This document shows positions 7,414 through 14,571 of a stretch of 16,189 nt of DNA, piece after piece (position 1 is the stretch's first letter; every line of letters starts with the position of its first letter). A program made the translations under genes and the position numbers. The stretch is from Cryomorphaceae bacterium. Lineage in GTDB: Bacteria; Bacteroidota; Bacteroidia; Flavobacteriales; Schleiferiaceae. The notes beneath the pieces were generated by a model that worked only from the letters and a program-made list of their open reading frames with translations, did not search any database and was not told where the DNA came from. The DNA lies in contig DNWN01000021.1 in assembly GCA_003507115.1 (NCBI GenBank), positions 1 through 16,189 on the forward strand, given 5' to 3'.

Positions 7414-7920
7414 ATGACAGCTTCAGATGCCTTTGGATACGAGATTTATCAGCACACCGCATTTCTTCGAACGTTGGCGCTCAAACTGACCCGTCACTCG
7501 GAGGATGCAGAGGACTTGATTCAGGAGACCTTCTACAAAGCAATCAAGAATCAAAGCAGATATCAAGAGGGAACGAATTTGAAAGGATGGCTCTACACCA
7601 TTCTCAAGAACACCTTCATTAACAACTACCGTAAGAAGCGCAACCAGAATACGTATAGCGACGATACGGAGAACCAGTATATCATGGGGTCCATGGCGTC
7701 TGATCGGGCCACAGAGGCCGATAGTCCCGCCGAACTTTCAACCATTTTAGAAAGCATTGAAAGTGTGGAGAAATCCTATCTCGATGCCTTCATGATGTAC
7801 TTTAATGGCTACAAGTATGAGGAGATTGCCCAAGAGATGAACATCCCCTTAGGCACTGTCAAAAGCCGTATATTCCTCGCTCGGAAGAAAATGATGGAGA
7901 AGTTGAAAGACTTCAGATAA
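7414..7920 (+). CDS. ECF-type RNA polymerase sigma factor (sigma-70 family)
   Basis: A 168-aa extracytoplasmic-function sigma factor that would direct RNA polymerase to alternative promoters. Region 2 spans about 11-78: [22 protein letters not shown] (split as [13 protein letters not shown] 16-28 and [15 protein letters not shown] 30-44), then [24 protein letters not shown] (53-76, ending in the basic -10 recognition patch). An acidic linker occupies about 80-110. Region 4 spans about 111-165, with the helix-turn-helix [20 protein letters not shown] (135-154). No anti-sigma gene is adjacent, so its activity is probably set by transcription from the promoter just upstream, beside the B12-type regulator. 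This recalls the CarQ sigma factor of Myxococcus carotenogenesis, which does have an anti-sigma partner. It is first in the seven-gene run and 33 bases before crtI. Its target promoters are not visible here. Confidence 0.9.
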   Translation: MTASDAFGYEIYQHTAFLRTLALKLTRHSEDAEDLIQETFYKAIKNQSRYQEGTNLKGWLYTILKNTFINNYRKKRNQNTYSDDTENQYIMGSMASDRATEADSPAELSTILESIESVEKSYLDAFMMYFNGYKYEEIAQEMNIPLGTVKSRIFLARKKMMEKLKDFR

Positions 7921-7953
7921 GTCTTTCCAATCCAATCTAACTCACCCTCCTAC

Positions 7954-9423
7954 ATGCATGCAATTGTCATTGGCGCCGGTTTTTCCGGCATGAGTACCGC
8001 CGCCTACTTGGCCCAAAAGGGCTATCGCGTGAGCGTGCTCGAAAAACACGACGGCCCTGGTGGTCGCGGACGTCAATGGAAATCACATGGGTTCACCTTT
8101 GACATGGGGCCTTCCTGGTATTGGATGCCCGATGTCTTTGAGACGTTCTTCGGCCATTTTGGCAAGAAACCCAGCGACTACTACACCTTGGAGCGATTGG
8201 ACCCCTCCTACAGCATTTTCTACGAGGATGGCCCGATGACGATTCCGGCTTCCATGGATGAGATGGAGGCGCTCTTTGAGCGGGTCGAGCCGGGTTCGGC
8301 GGTTCGCTTGCGCAAGTTCCTCCAGGATGCGGCCTACAAATATGAAGTGGGCATCAATGACCTCGTGCGCAAACCGTCACGTTCCGTTTTTGAATTTGCC
8401 GATTCTCGCGTACTGAAGGGGATTCTACAACTAGATCTTTTGAGCAATATCCGCTCGTCCATCAAGAAGGTGGTCAAAAACCCCCAACTACAACAGTTAT
8501 TGGAGTTCCCTGTGCTCTTTTTGGGAGCCACGCCGAGCAATACTCCCGCCCTGTACTCATTGATGAATTACGCAGACATGGCCTTGGGAACGTGGTATCC
8601 ACAAGGGGGCATGTATGCTGTGGTCGAAGCTTTTCACCAATTGGCCGTGGAGCAAGGGGCCACCTTCCATTTTGGAAAAGAAGTCACCTCGTTCGGCTAC
8701 CGTCAGGGAGCCATTCATCAAGTTATCTGTGGAGATGAAGTCTTGGAATGCGACTTGGTCGTGGCCAGCGCAGACTACGCCCACGTAGACCAAAAGATAC
8801 TGGCTCCTGCCTACCGCAAGTACAGTCCATCCTACTGGGCCAAGCGCAAAATGGCGCCCTCATCCTTCTTGTACTACATCGGCTTGGATGCTCCGATTCC
8901 TGGAATTGAGCACCATAGTTTGTTTTTTGATGCGCCGTTTGATGTGCATGCAGACGCCATCTACACCGATCCTCGCTGGCCCGAAAAGCCCTTGTTCTAT
9001 CTGAGTGCCGCGTCCAAGACCGACGCGCACGCAGCGCCCGAAGGGGGAGAGGCCCTGGTTATTTTAATTCCGACGGCCCCCGGCCTAGAGGATACAGATG
9101 AAGTCTTAGAGCGATATTTCCACTTAGTTGCTGAGCGCATCAAAGCGCACGTAGGCTTCGACATTCGCGAGCACATCGTGGTCAAGCGCACCTATGCCTA
9201 CCGCGATTTTGTCAAAGATTACCACGCTCATTTAGGCAATGCATACGGCCTGGCGAACACGTTGGACCAAACAGCTATATTCAAGCCTAGTTTGAAAGGA
9301 AAATTAAACAATCTTTACTTTGCGGGTCAATTGACCGTTCCGGGTCCGGGCGTCCCCCCCTGTATCATAAGTGGTGAAGTCGTGGCTCTGGAAATTCAAA
9401 AAGAATACCCCTTGGTGTCATGA
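7954..9423 (+). CDS. crtI: Phytoene desaturase (CrtI-type carotenoid oxidoreductase)
   Basis: A 489-aa FAD-dependent enzyme that introduces double bases into phytoene is expected here, more exactly double bonds, yielding lycopene or a related polyene. The dinucleotide-binding motif is at the extreme N-terminus (IVIGAGFSGMS, G7-x-G9-x-x-G12, with E30 at the end of the second strand), followed by GPGGRGRQW (34-42) and the CrtI-type FDMGPSWYWMPDVFE. The C-terminal FAD-contacting block NLYFAGQLTVPGPGVPPCI lies at about 453-471. Length matches CrtI. The reaction could in principle be that of a related desaturase (CrtN or CrtD), but the immediate overlap with a phytoene synthase favours phytoene as substrate. 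Its stop overlaps the crtB start as ATGA (9420-9423), suggesting translational coupling. The start ATG 7954 is immediately before the FAD motif and no earlier in-frame start is needed. Confidence 0.93.
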   Translation: MHAIVIGAGFSGMSTAAYLAQKGYRVSVLEKHDGPGGRGRQWKSHGFTFDMGPSWYWMPDVFETFFGHFGKKPSDYYTLERLDPSYSIFYEDGPMTIPASMDEMEALFERVEPGSAVRLRKFLQDAAYKYEVGINDLVRKPSRSVFEFADSRVLKGILQLDLLSNIRSSIKKVVKNPQLQQLLEFPVLFLGATPSNTPALYSLMNYADMALGTWYPQGGMYAVVEAFHQLAVEQGATFHFGKEVTSFGYRQGAIHQVICGDEVLECDLVVASADYAHVDQKILAPAYRKYSPSYWAKRKMAPSSFLYYIGLDAPIPGIEHHSLFFDAPFDVHADAIYTDPRWPEKPLFYLSAASKTDAHAAPEGGEALVILIPTAPGLEDTDEVLERYFHLVAERIKAHVGFDIREHIVVKRTYAYRDFVKDYHAHLGNAYGLANTLDQTAIFKPSLKGKLNNLYFAGQLTVPGPGVPPCIISGEVVALEIQKEYPLVS

Positions 9424-10256
9424 TGCATCTTTACGACCAGAGTTCCGACCGGATTAATAAGCTGATCACCCGAGCATACAGCACTTCTTTTTCATTGGGT
9501 ATTCTTGGCCTAAATCGTTCTTTGCGAGACCCTATTTACGGCATATACGGCTTCGTTCGGGTGGCTGATGAAATTGTAGACACGTTCCACGGTCATGACA
9601 AGGCGTCCTTACTCAAGCGCTTTTGGAAAGACACGCACATGGCCCTGGACGAAAGGGTCAGCACCAATCCGGTACTACACAGCTTCCAGCGGGTAGTTCA
9701 CACCTACCAAATTGACCGTTCCCTAGTCGACACCTTCCTGGCCTCGATGGAAATGGATTTGGAAGATCGGACGTATACCCAAGCAGAATATGAAAAGTAT
9801 ATCCTCGGTAGTGCGGAAGTCGTAGGTCTGATGTGCCTCAAGGTCTTTGTGGGAGGGGATCAGACCCAATACGAAGAACTCACCCCCTTCGCCATGAAGT
9901 TGGGCTCGGCCTTTCAAAAGATTAATTTCCTTCGGGATGTTAGCGCGGATTACAACGCCTTGGGCCGAACCTACTTCCCCAATGTTGATCTGACTTCCTT
10001 TGACGACGACGCCAAGCGCGCTATTGAAGCGGACATCGCAGTGGACTTCCGCATGGGCTATGAAGGCATCCTGCGTTTGCCCAAGGGTGCACGCTTCGGG
10101 GTGTACATCGCCTACATGTATTATTACGCTCTTTTTCAGAAGATTATGCGCACTCCCTCGAGGCATATCTTCCAATCGCGTATTCGTATCAACAACCCCA
10201 AGAAATACCGCCTCTTTGTGAGCAGCTACCTACGTCACGCCCTCAATCTTCTCTGA
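9420..10256 (+). CDS. crtB: Phytoene synthase
   Basis: A 278-aa squalene/phytoene synthase family enzyme that condenses two geranylgeranyl diphosphates to 15-cis-phytoene, the first committed step to C40 carotenoids. The opening YSTSFSLG (20-27) and GIYGFVRVADEIVD (41-54) are typical. The two Mg-diphosphate-binding Asp motifs are visible as D50-E-x-x-D54 and D173-x-x-x-D177 in NFLRDVSADYNALGRTYFP. The protein is full length, with a basic C-terminus (RLFVSSYLRH) also seen in CrtB proteins. A squalene-type synthase is the main alternative; pairing with crtI and idi supports CrtB. It overlaps crtI by four bases (ATGA) and stops one base before idi. A second ATG at 9423 is an equally possible start. 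No crtE is in the window, so geranylgeranyl diphosphate must come from a gene elsewhere. Confidence 0.94.
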   Translation: MMHLYDQSSDRINKLITRAYSTSFSLGILGLNRSLRDPIYGIYGFVRVADEIVDTFHGHDKASLLKRFWKDTHMALDERVSTNPVLHSFQRVVHTYQIDRSLVDTFLASMEMDLEDRTYTQAEYEKYILGSAEVVGLMCLKVFVGGDQTQYEELTPFAMKLGSAFQKINFLRDVSADYNALGRTYFPNVDLTSFDDDAKRAIEADIAVDFRMGYEGILRLPKGARFGVYIAYMYYYALFQKIMRTPSRHIFQSRIRINNPKKYRLFVSSYLRHALNLL

Positions 10257-10257
10257 T

Positions 10258-10785
10258 ATGACCGAATATGTTATCCTCGTTTCAGCGGACGATCACGAAC
10301 TGGGACGGATGGAGAAAATGGAAGCCCACCAAAAAGGGATCTTGCACCGTGCCTTCTCCATATTTTTATTCAATGAACGCGGAGAAACGCTGCTTCAGCA
10401 GCGCGCTGCAGGAAAATACCACAGCCCCCTGCTGTGGACGAATACATGCTGTAGTCACCCTCGCCAGGGGGAAACCGTTCTTCAGGCGGCTCAGCGTCGC
10501 GTGCGCGAGGAGCTGGGGATTCGCCCCGAAGACATCCACGATTTGCGCCCTGCCTTTCACTTCACCTATCGGGCAGAATTTGACAATAACCTTATTGAGC
10601 ATGAGTTAGACCATGTTGTGATCGGTCAATATGAGGGCTCATGCCAGCCAAATCCCGAAGAAGTCGCCTCCACCCGTTGGGTATCCATGCCCGATCTATT
10701 GACCGATGTAGAAAAATCGCCGGCAAACTACACAGCCTGGTTCAAGATCATCTTGAATGAGTATGTCAAACACCTCCCTCAGTGA
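10258..10785 (+). CDS. idi: Isopentenyl-diphosphate delta-isomerase, type I
   Basis: This 175-aa Nudix-fold enzyme interconverts isopentenyl and dimethylallyl diphosphate, supplying the starter unit for isoprenoids. Type I hallmarks are visible: metal-binding His24 and His30 (AHQKGILHRAFSIFLF), the catalytic Cys65 with His67 in WTNTCCSHP (60-68), the degenerate Nudix box GETVLQAAQRRVREELGI (71-88), and the E114-x-E116 pair in IEHELDH, with E116 the likely catalytic acid. An extra Cys at 64 precedes the catalytic one. The gene is one base after crtB and its TGA overlaps the next ATG by one base (TGATG), so it is part of the carotenoid operon and probably boosts precursor supply when pigment synthesis is switched on. 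Confidence 0.95.
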   Translation: MTEYVILVSADDHELGRMEKMEAHQKGILHRAFSIFLFNERGETLLQQRAAGKYHSPLLWTNTCCSHPRQGETVLQAAQRRVREELGIRPEDIHDLRPAFHFTYRAEFDNNLIEHELDHVVIGQYEGSCQPNPEEVASTRWVSMPDLLTDVEKSPANYTAWFKIILNEYVKHLPQ

Positions 10786-11192
10786 TGATTGCCACCGTTA
10801 GTCGCCATGCGCACTTTAATGCCGCCCACCGTTTGCATGTAGATTCTTGGAGTGAAGAACAGAACACCTCCTTCTTTGGGGTCTGTAATAACCCTTTATT
10901 TCATGGGCACAACTATGAATTAATCGTGGCTCTAACGGGTCCGGTGGATCCGGTTTCCGGATATGTATATGACATGAAGGTCCTGGGCGATCAAATCAAG
11001 GAGCATGTCGAATCCAAATTGGACCACAAAAACTTAAATCTCGAGGTGCCCGAGTTCGCGGAACTAAATCCTACGGCGGAACACATCGCCGCCATCATCC
11101 ATGGTTGGTTGCGCCCACATATTTCACCCGAATTAAAAATTAAAGTAACGCTTTATGAAACTCCCCGCAACTTTGTCGAATTCAGTGATTAA
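10785..11192 (+). CDS. 6-pyruvoyl-tetrahydropterin synthase family protein (PTPS-II type active site)
   Basis: A 135-aa enzyme of the PTPS/QueD family, which acts on dihydroneopterin triphosphate, the product of FolE encoded next door. Zinc ligands are His15, His40 and His42 (HFNAAH and FHGHNY); the catalytic Cys is Cys34 in FGVCNNPLFHGH. The spacing C-x5-HGH is that of true PTPS (tetrahydrobiopterin route), as in the mammalian enzyme, whereas QueD of queuosine synthesis has C-x3-HGH. Later conserved parts are GYVYDMKVLGDQI, LDHKNLN, PTAEHIA and VTLYETPRNFVEF. The most likely product is therefore 6-pyruvoyl-tetrahydropterin; a 6-carboxytetrahydropterin (preQ0) role is the alternative and is the name many pipelines would give. 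I chose ATG 10785, which overlaps the idi stop as TGATG; GTG 10782 is also in frame. No sepiapterin reductase gene is nearby. Confidence 0.88.
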   Translation: MIATVSRHAHFNAAHRLHVDSWSEEQNTSFFGVCNNPLFHGHNYELIVALTGPVDPVSGYVYDMKVLGDQIKEHVESKLDHKNLNLEVPEFAELNPTAEHIAAIIHGWLRPHISPELKIKVTLYETPRNFVEFSD

Positions 11193-11838
11193 TGGTAACG
11201 GAAATCAATCTGTTCCTTCACGGCTAAGCTCCGCCTTGTCGAGCCCCATGCATCCAAACGCCTTCGTCTTGAGCGACGATGAAAAAGTCGTCCTCATCGC
11301 GGAGAAATTTGCGGAAATCATGGAGATTATGGGATTGGACCTCAAGGATGATTCCCTGTCGGGCACCCCGGAACGGGTGGCCAAAATGTACATCCATGAG
11401 ACGTTCCAGGGTCTCAATCCACTGAATAAACCGGACATCACGTTGTTCGAGAACAACTATGCCTATGGAGAGATGCTGGTGGAGCGCAATATCACTGTAC
11501 ACAGCACTTGCGAGCATCACTTTGTCCCCATCCTGGGTGTGTGCCATGTGGCCTATTTCGCGAAAGGAAAAGTGGTGGGTTTATCAAAGTTGAACCGCAT
11601 TGTCAAGTTCTATTCCAAACGGCCTCAAGTCCAGGAGCGATTGACGGAGCAGATTGCGGCGGAGCTGAAGCGCTCTTTGCAAACAGAGGATGTGGCGGTA
11701 TATCTAGACGCCGAGCACCTCTGCGTAAAGACGCGTGGCGTGGAAGACTGCAGTTCGTCGACCGTCACAAGCCACTATAGCGGTCGTTTCAAAGACCCCG
11801 ATGTGCGCAATGAGTTCTTGACCGCATTCAAAGGTTAA
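11155..11838 (+). CDS. folE: GTP cyclohydrolase I
   Basis: Type I GTP cyclohydrolase, 227 aa from ATG 11155, converts GTP to 7,8-dihydroneopterin triphosphate, the entry point to folates and biopterins. Zinc ligands are Cys119, His122 and Cys190 (STCEHHFVPILG and DAEHLCVKTRG), with catalytic His121; the 71-residue interval between the two Cys equals that in E. coli. SLSGTPERVAKMY (67-79), KLNRIVKFYSKRPQVQERL (145-163) and SSTVTSHYSG (201-210) are also conserved. The start is uncertain: ATG 11155 overlaps the PTPS gene by 38 bases, GTG 11185 overlaps by 8, and ATG 11248 would remove the roughly 30-residue N-terminal tail that I recall in flavobacterial FolE. Its place between a PTPS gene and a photolyase gene, not near folate genes, suggests a dedicated supply of reduced pterins for this operon. 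Confidence 0.95.
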   Translation: MKLPATLSNSVINGNGNQSVPSRLSSALSSPMHPNAFVLSDDEKVVLIAEKFAEIMEIMGLDLKDDSLSGTPERVAKMYIHETFQGLNPLNKPDITLFENNYAYGEMLVERNITVHSTCEHHFVPILGVCHVAYFAKGKVVGLSKLNRIVKFYSKRPQVQERLTEQIAAELKRSLQTEDVAVYLDAEHLCVKTRGVEDCSSSTVTSHYSGRFKDPDVRNEFLTAFKG

Positions 11839-11841
11839 TCG

Positions 11842-13149
11842 ATGGTTCTACACTGGTTTCGCCGGGATCTTCGGCTAGAGGACAATGCGGCGCTAGCCAA
11901 AGCCATGGCAACGGGCCAGCCCGTGCAGCCGGTATTCATTTTTGATACGCACATATTGGATCGTCTGGAGGATGCTGCGGATGCTCGGGTATCTTTCATC
12001 CACCAAGAGCTTACCCGTTTGAGCCAAGAAATTGCGGTTCAAGGCGGTAACCTTTGGGTTGTTTATGGAGATCCAATGGTGTGGCATCAAACATGGGCGG
12101 CCGATCCCGCCATTGAAGGTGTCTTTGCAAATCGGGACTATGAGCCCTATGCTGGTCGGCGAGATGAAGCCGTGGCGCGCATCTATGCTCAAGAGGGCAA
12201 ATGGAGTAAGTGGTCGAAGGACCACGTCCTCATGGAACCCAGAGAGGTCCTCAAGGACGATGGAACCCCGTACACGGTGTTCACACCGTATTCGCGCAAG
12301 TGGCGCACTCACTTCACTCCTGAACATATTCAAGCTTATCCCACGCCCACAGGGGGATGGAATCCTCAGGCGTCCTCGCACACCATGCCCAGTTTGAAGG
12401 ATATGGGTTTTGAAGAGAATACGCAGAAGGTGCCCTCGCGGGAAATTCCCGCGACCGTATTGGCGGCCTATGAAGCGAAGCGAAACTTTCCCGCGCTCCC
12501 CAACGGCACCACACGGCTGGGTGTACATTTGCGCTTTGGTACCATATCCATACGCGCTTTAGCTCGTGTAGCCTACCCGGATCACAGTAAGTTTTTGACC
12601 GAATTAATCTGGCGCGACTTCTATCAAATGATCCTCAAGCATTTCCCGGATAGTCCCTCCAAAGCCATTAAGCCCGCCTATGATCGGATTATGTGGGAGT
12701 CGAATGAGACCCATTTTGAGGCATGGTGCCAAGGAAAAACGGGTTATCCGCTGGTGGATGCCGGAATGCGCGAACTCAACGCGACGGGCTTTATGCACAA
12801 CCGAGTGCGCATGGTGGTCGCAAGCTTTTTGACTAAACATCTTTTATTGGACTGGCGCCTTGGGGAAGCCTACTTTGCGTCCAAACTCTTGGATTTCGAT
12901 CTCGCATCCAACGTGGGTGGCTGGCAATGGGCGAGTGGTTCGGGTTGCGATGCGGCCCCGTATTTCCGAATTTTTAACCCGGCGAGTCAACTAGAAAAGT
13001 TTGATAAGGACTTGAAATATGTGAAGCAGTGGGTCCCTGAATACGGGTTGCCGGAATACCCAGAACCTATTGTCGACCACAAACAAGCTCGTGAGCGGTG
13101 TTTGGCGCGCTATAAGGAGGGTTTGGCGTCTGCGAGCTTGGGACTGTAG
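11842..13149 (+). CDS. phrB: Deoxyribodipyrimidine photolyase / cryptochrome family protein (class I CPD photolyase type)
   Basis: The 435-aa flavoprotein matches class I photolyases, which use light to split UV-induced cyclobutane pyrimidine dimers. The N-terminal alpha/beta antenna domain (about 1-130) starts MVLHWFRRDLRLEDN. The C-terminal helical FAD domain has LGVHLRFGTIS (226-236), TELIWRDFY (253-261), KTGYPLVDAGMRELNATGFMHNRVRM (written as KTGYPLVDAGMRELN 299-313 and MHNRVRM 318-324), LLLDWRLGE (334-342), and NVGGWQWASGSGCDAAPYFRIFNP (357-380 region). All three tryptophans of the electron-transfer chain are present: W285, W338 and W361, matching E. coli W306, W359 and W382, as are E254 and W257 corresponding to the lesion-contact Glu/Trp pair. 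The antenna pigment cannot be settled by eye; a folate would fit the neighbouring folE. It begins three bases after folE and its last 40 bases overlap the convergent neighbour. Confidence 0.92.
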   Translation: MVLHWFRRDLRLEDNAALAKAMATGQPVQPVFIFDTHILDRLEDAADARVSFIHQELTRLSQEIAVQGGNLWVVYGDPMVWHQTWAADPAIEGVFANRDYEPYAGRRDEAVARIYAQEGKWSKWSKDHVLMEPREVLKDDGTPYTVFTPYSRKWRTHFTPEHIQAYPTPTGGWNPQASSHTMPSLKDMGFEENTQKVPSREIPATVLAAYEAKRNFPALPNGTTRLGVHLRFGTISIRALARVAYPDHSKFLTELIWRDFYQMILKHFPDSPSKAIKPAYDRIMWESNETHFEAWCQGKTGYPLVDAGMRELNATGFMHNRVRMVVASFLTKHLLLDWRLGEAYFASKLLDFDLASNVGGWQWASGSGCDAAPYFRIFNPASQLEKFDKDLKYVKQWVPEYGLPEYPEPIVDHKQARERCLARYKEGLASASLGL

Positions 13150-14543
13150 CCAAAAAGGCCTTTTTCTTTGATAATGGTGTCCACGTAGGTGGGAAGACAG
13201 GCTTCCCAGCCTTCTTCGCCATGTCGAATCTTACGTAGGACTTCTCGGCTCCAAACGTTGAGAATCGAGGGATCAAAGTCCTCAATGTCGCGCATTCGGC
13301 GGTTGTAGAAGAGGTAATCAAAAACAGGCCGGAAGCGCGGGTGCATCTCCACATCCTTGATGGTGGCCACCCCGTCTTCATCATCCTTGCGGAACGGATA
13401 GGCGTAAATAACGAGGTCCTTGGAGAAGATCTTTCCGAAGGCTTCCAAAATGCCGCCGTTCAAATCGCGGTAGTATTTCTCCTCAAAAATCTCTTGTAAG
13501 CTGGGAATACCCATGATGAGCCCCATGCGCTTTTTGGTGTACCCCGAGAAGTAGTCGACCAGTTTGTAGTATTCCTGGTAATTGGAAATCAAGACAGTTT
13601 GCCCAATGGAGCAGAGGATCTCGGCTCGATCCAAGAAATCCTGTTCGTCCAAATCTCCGTCCGTCAGCAGGTTGTTGAGGGTGATTTCAAAGAGCACCAC
13701 CATCTTTTCCTTGTCGACCCGCTTGGATTCAATGAACTTTTGGTAGCCTTTCTTGACCATGTCCATGTTCACCTTCGTAACGGGGCGGAAGGAGCCACGC
13801 ATGGCCAGGATATTCTTTTTGTAGAGCAATTCGGCCGGAAGGAGGTTCTTTCCTTCGGGGCCAAAGATGACCGCATCGGTAAAACCATTCTTGATCAATT
13901 GCAAGGACATCAAGCGATTGTCGACGTGTTCAAAGTCGGGGCCGACAAAATTGATTAAATCGATTTCAATGGCGGAACGCTCGATTCCATCATATAGACT
14001 CAGAAGCAGGGCTTTGGGGTCTTCGTGCATGAAGTGCACCCCATAGATTAAATTAACCCCAAGGGTTCCGATGGTTTCTTGTTGGTGCTTGGCGTCGTTT
14101 TCGAGCAAACGAACATGGATGATAACCTCATTTGCCGCTTTGCCGGGAATGGACTGGAATCGAATTCCAATCCACCCATGCCCTTTAAAGGTTTTGGTGA
14201 AGTTGATCGTAGCTACGGTATTGGCGTAAGCGAAATACGTCTTGGTCGGATGTTTTTCACGCGAAAGGCGATCTTCCAATAGAGTGTATTCATGCCCTAG
14301 CATCTTGCGCAGTCGGCTCTCCGTGACATAACGACCGTCCGTCTCTTCTCCATAAATGGCATCTGAAAAGTCCTTGTCGTAGGCACTCATCGCCTTAGCG
14401 ATGGTTCCGGAAGCGCCTCCCGCGCGGAAGAAATGACGAACCGTTTCTTGCCCCGCGCCGATTTCCGCGAAGGAGCCGTAAATGTTCGAATTAAGGTTCA
14501 CACGGAGCGCTTTTTGCGCCGCAGATAGTACCATGTCTCCCAT
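13110..14543 (-). CDS. Conserved uncharacterised protein, about 477 aa
   Basis: I recognise this as a widespread, highly conserved but uncharacterised family of Flavobacteriia and relatives; databases often attach unsupported names such as nicotinate-nucleotide adenylyltransferase or TonB-dependent receptor, and nothing here supports either. There is no signal peptide, membrane segment, Walker motif or evident metal site. Conserved-looking blocks are YGSFAEIGAGQETVRHFFRA, GGASGTIAKAMSAYDKDFSD, LHEY-like GHEYTLLEDRLSREKHPTKT, TVATINFTKTFKGHGWIGIR, VRLLENDAKHQQ, VDNRLMSLQLIKNGFTDAVI, LYKKNILAMRGSFRPVTKVN, EQDFLDRAEILCSIGQTVLI and SNYQEYYKLVDYFSGYTKKR. A soluble cytoplasmic protein is likely. 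The annotated start is ATG 14543, but a -7 promoter element ends only four bases before it, so Met4 (ATG 14532-14534) may be the true start unless the mRNA is leaderless. Its 3' end overlaps the photolyase gene by 40 bases, in convergent orientation. Confidence 0.82.
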   Translation of the reverse strand: MGDMVLSAAQKALRVNLNSNIYGSFAEIGAGQETVRHFFRAGGASGTIAKAMSAYDKDFSDAIYGEETDGRYVTESRLRKMLGHEYTLLEDRLSREKHPTKTYFAYANTVATINFTKTFKGHGWIGIRFQSIPGKAANEVIIHVRLLENDAKHQQETIGTLGVNLIYGVHFMHEDPKALLLSLYDGIERSAIEIDLINFVGPDFEHVDNRLMSLQLIKNGFTDAVIFGPEGKNLLPAELLYKKNILAMRGSFRPVTKVNMDMVKKGYQKFIESKRVDKEKMVVLFEITLNNLLTDGDLDEQDFLDRAEILCSIGQTVLISNYQEYYKLVDYFSGYTKKRMGLIMGIPSLQEIFEEKYYRDLNGGILEAFGKIFSKDLVIYAYPFRKDDEDGVATIKDVEMHPRFRPVFDYLFYNRRMRDIEDFDPSILNVWSREVLRKIRHGEEGWEACLPTYVDTIIKEKGLFGYSPKLADAKPSL

Positions 14544-14547
14544 AATC

Positions 14548-14555
14548 CAAAGGTA
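14548..14555 (-). promoter_or_regulatory. Bacteroidota -7 promoter element for the 477-aa protein gene (TACCTTTG)
   Basis: On the - strand the sequence is TACCTTTG, an exact TAnnTTTG match and identical to the element before prfC. It lies in the 28-base gap between two divergent start codons. A TTG at the proper distance was not found. The expected start of transcription falls at or just inside the annotated first codon. Confidence 0.45.
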
Positions 14556-14571
14556 TGGTTAAATTCGCAGG

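Noticed and set aside
11893..12528. 211-aa open frame on the - strand opposite the photolyase gene.
   Set aside because: Antisense to a complete photolyase with all key residues; no motif in the frame itself.
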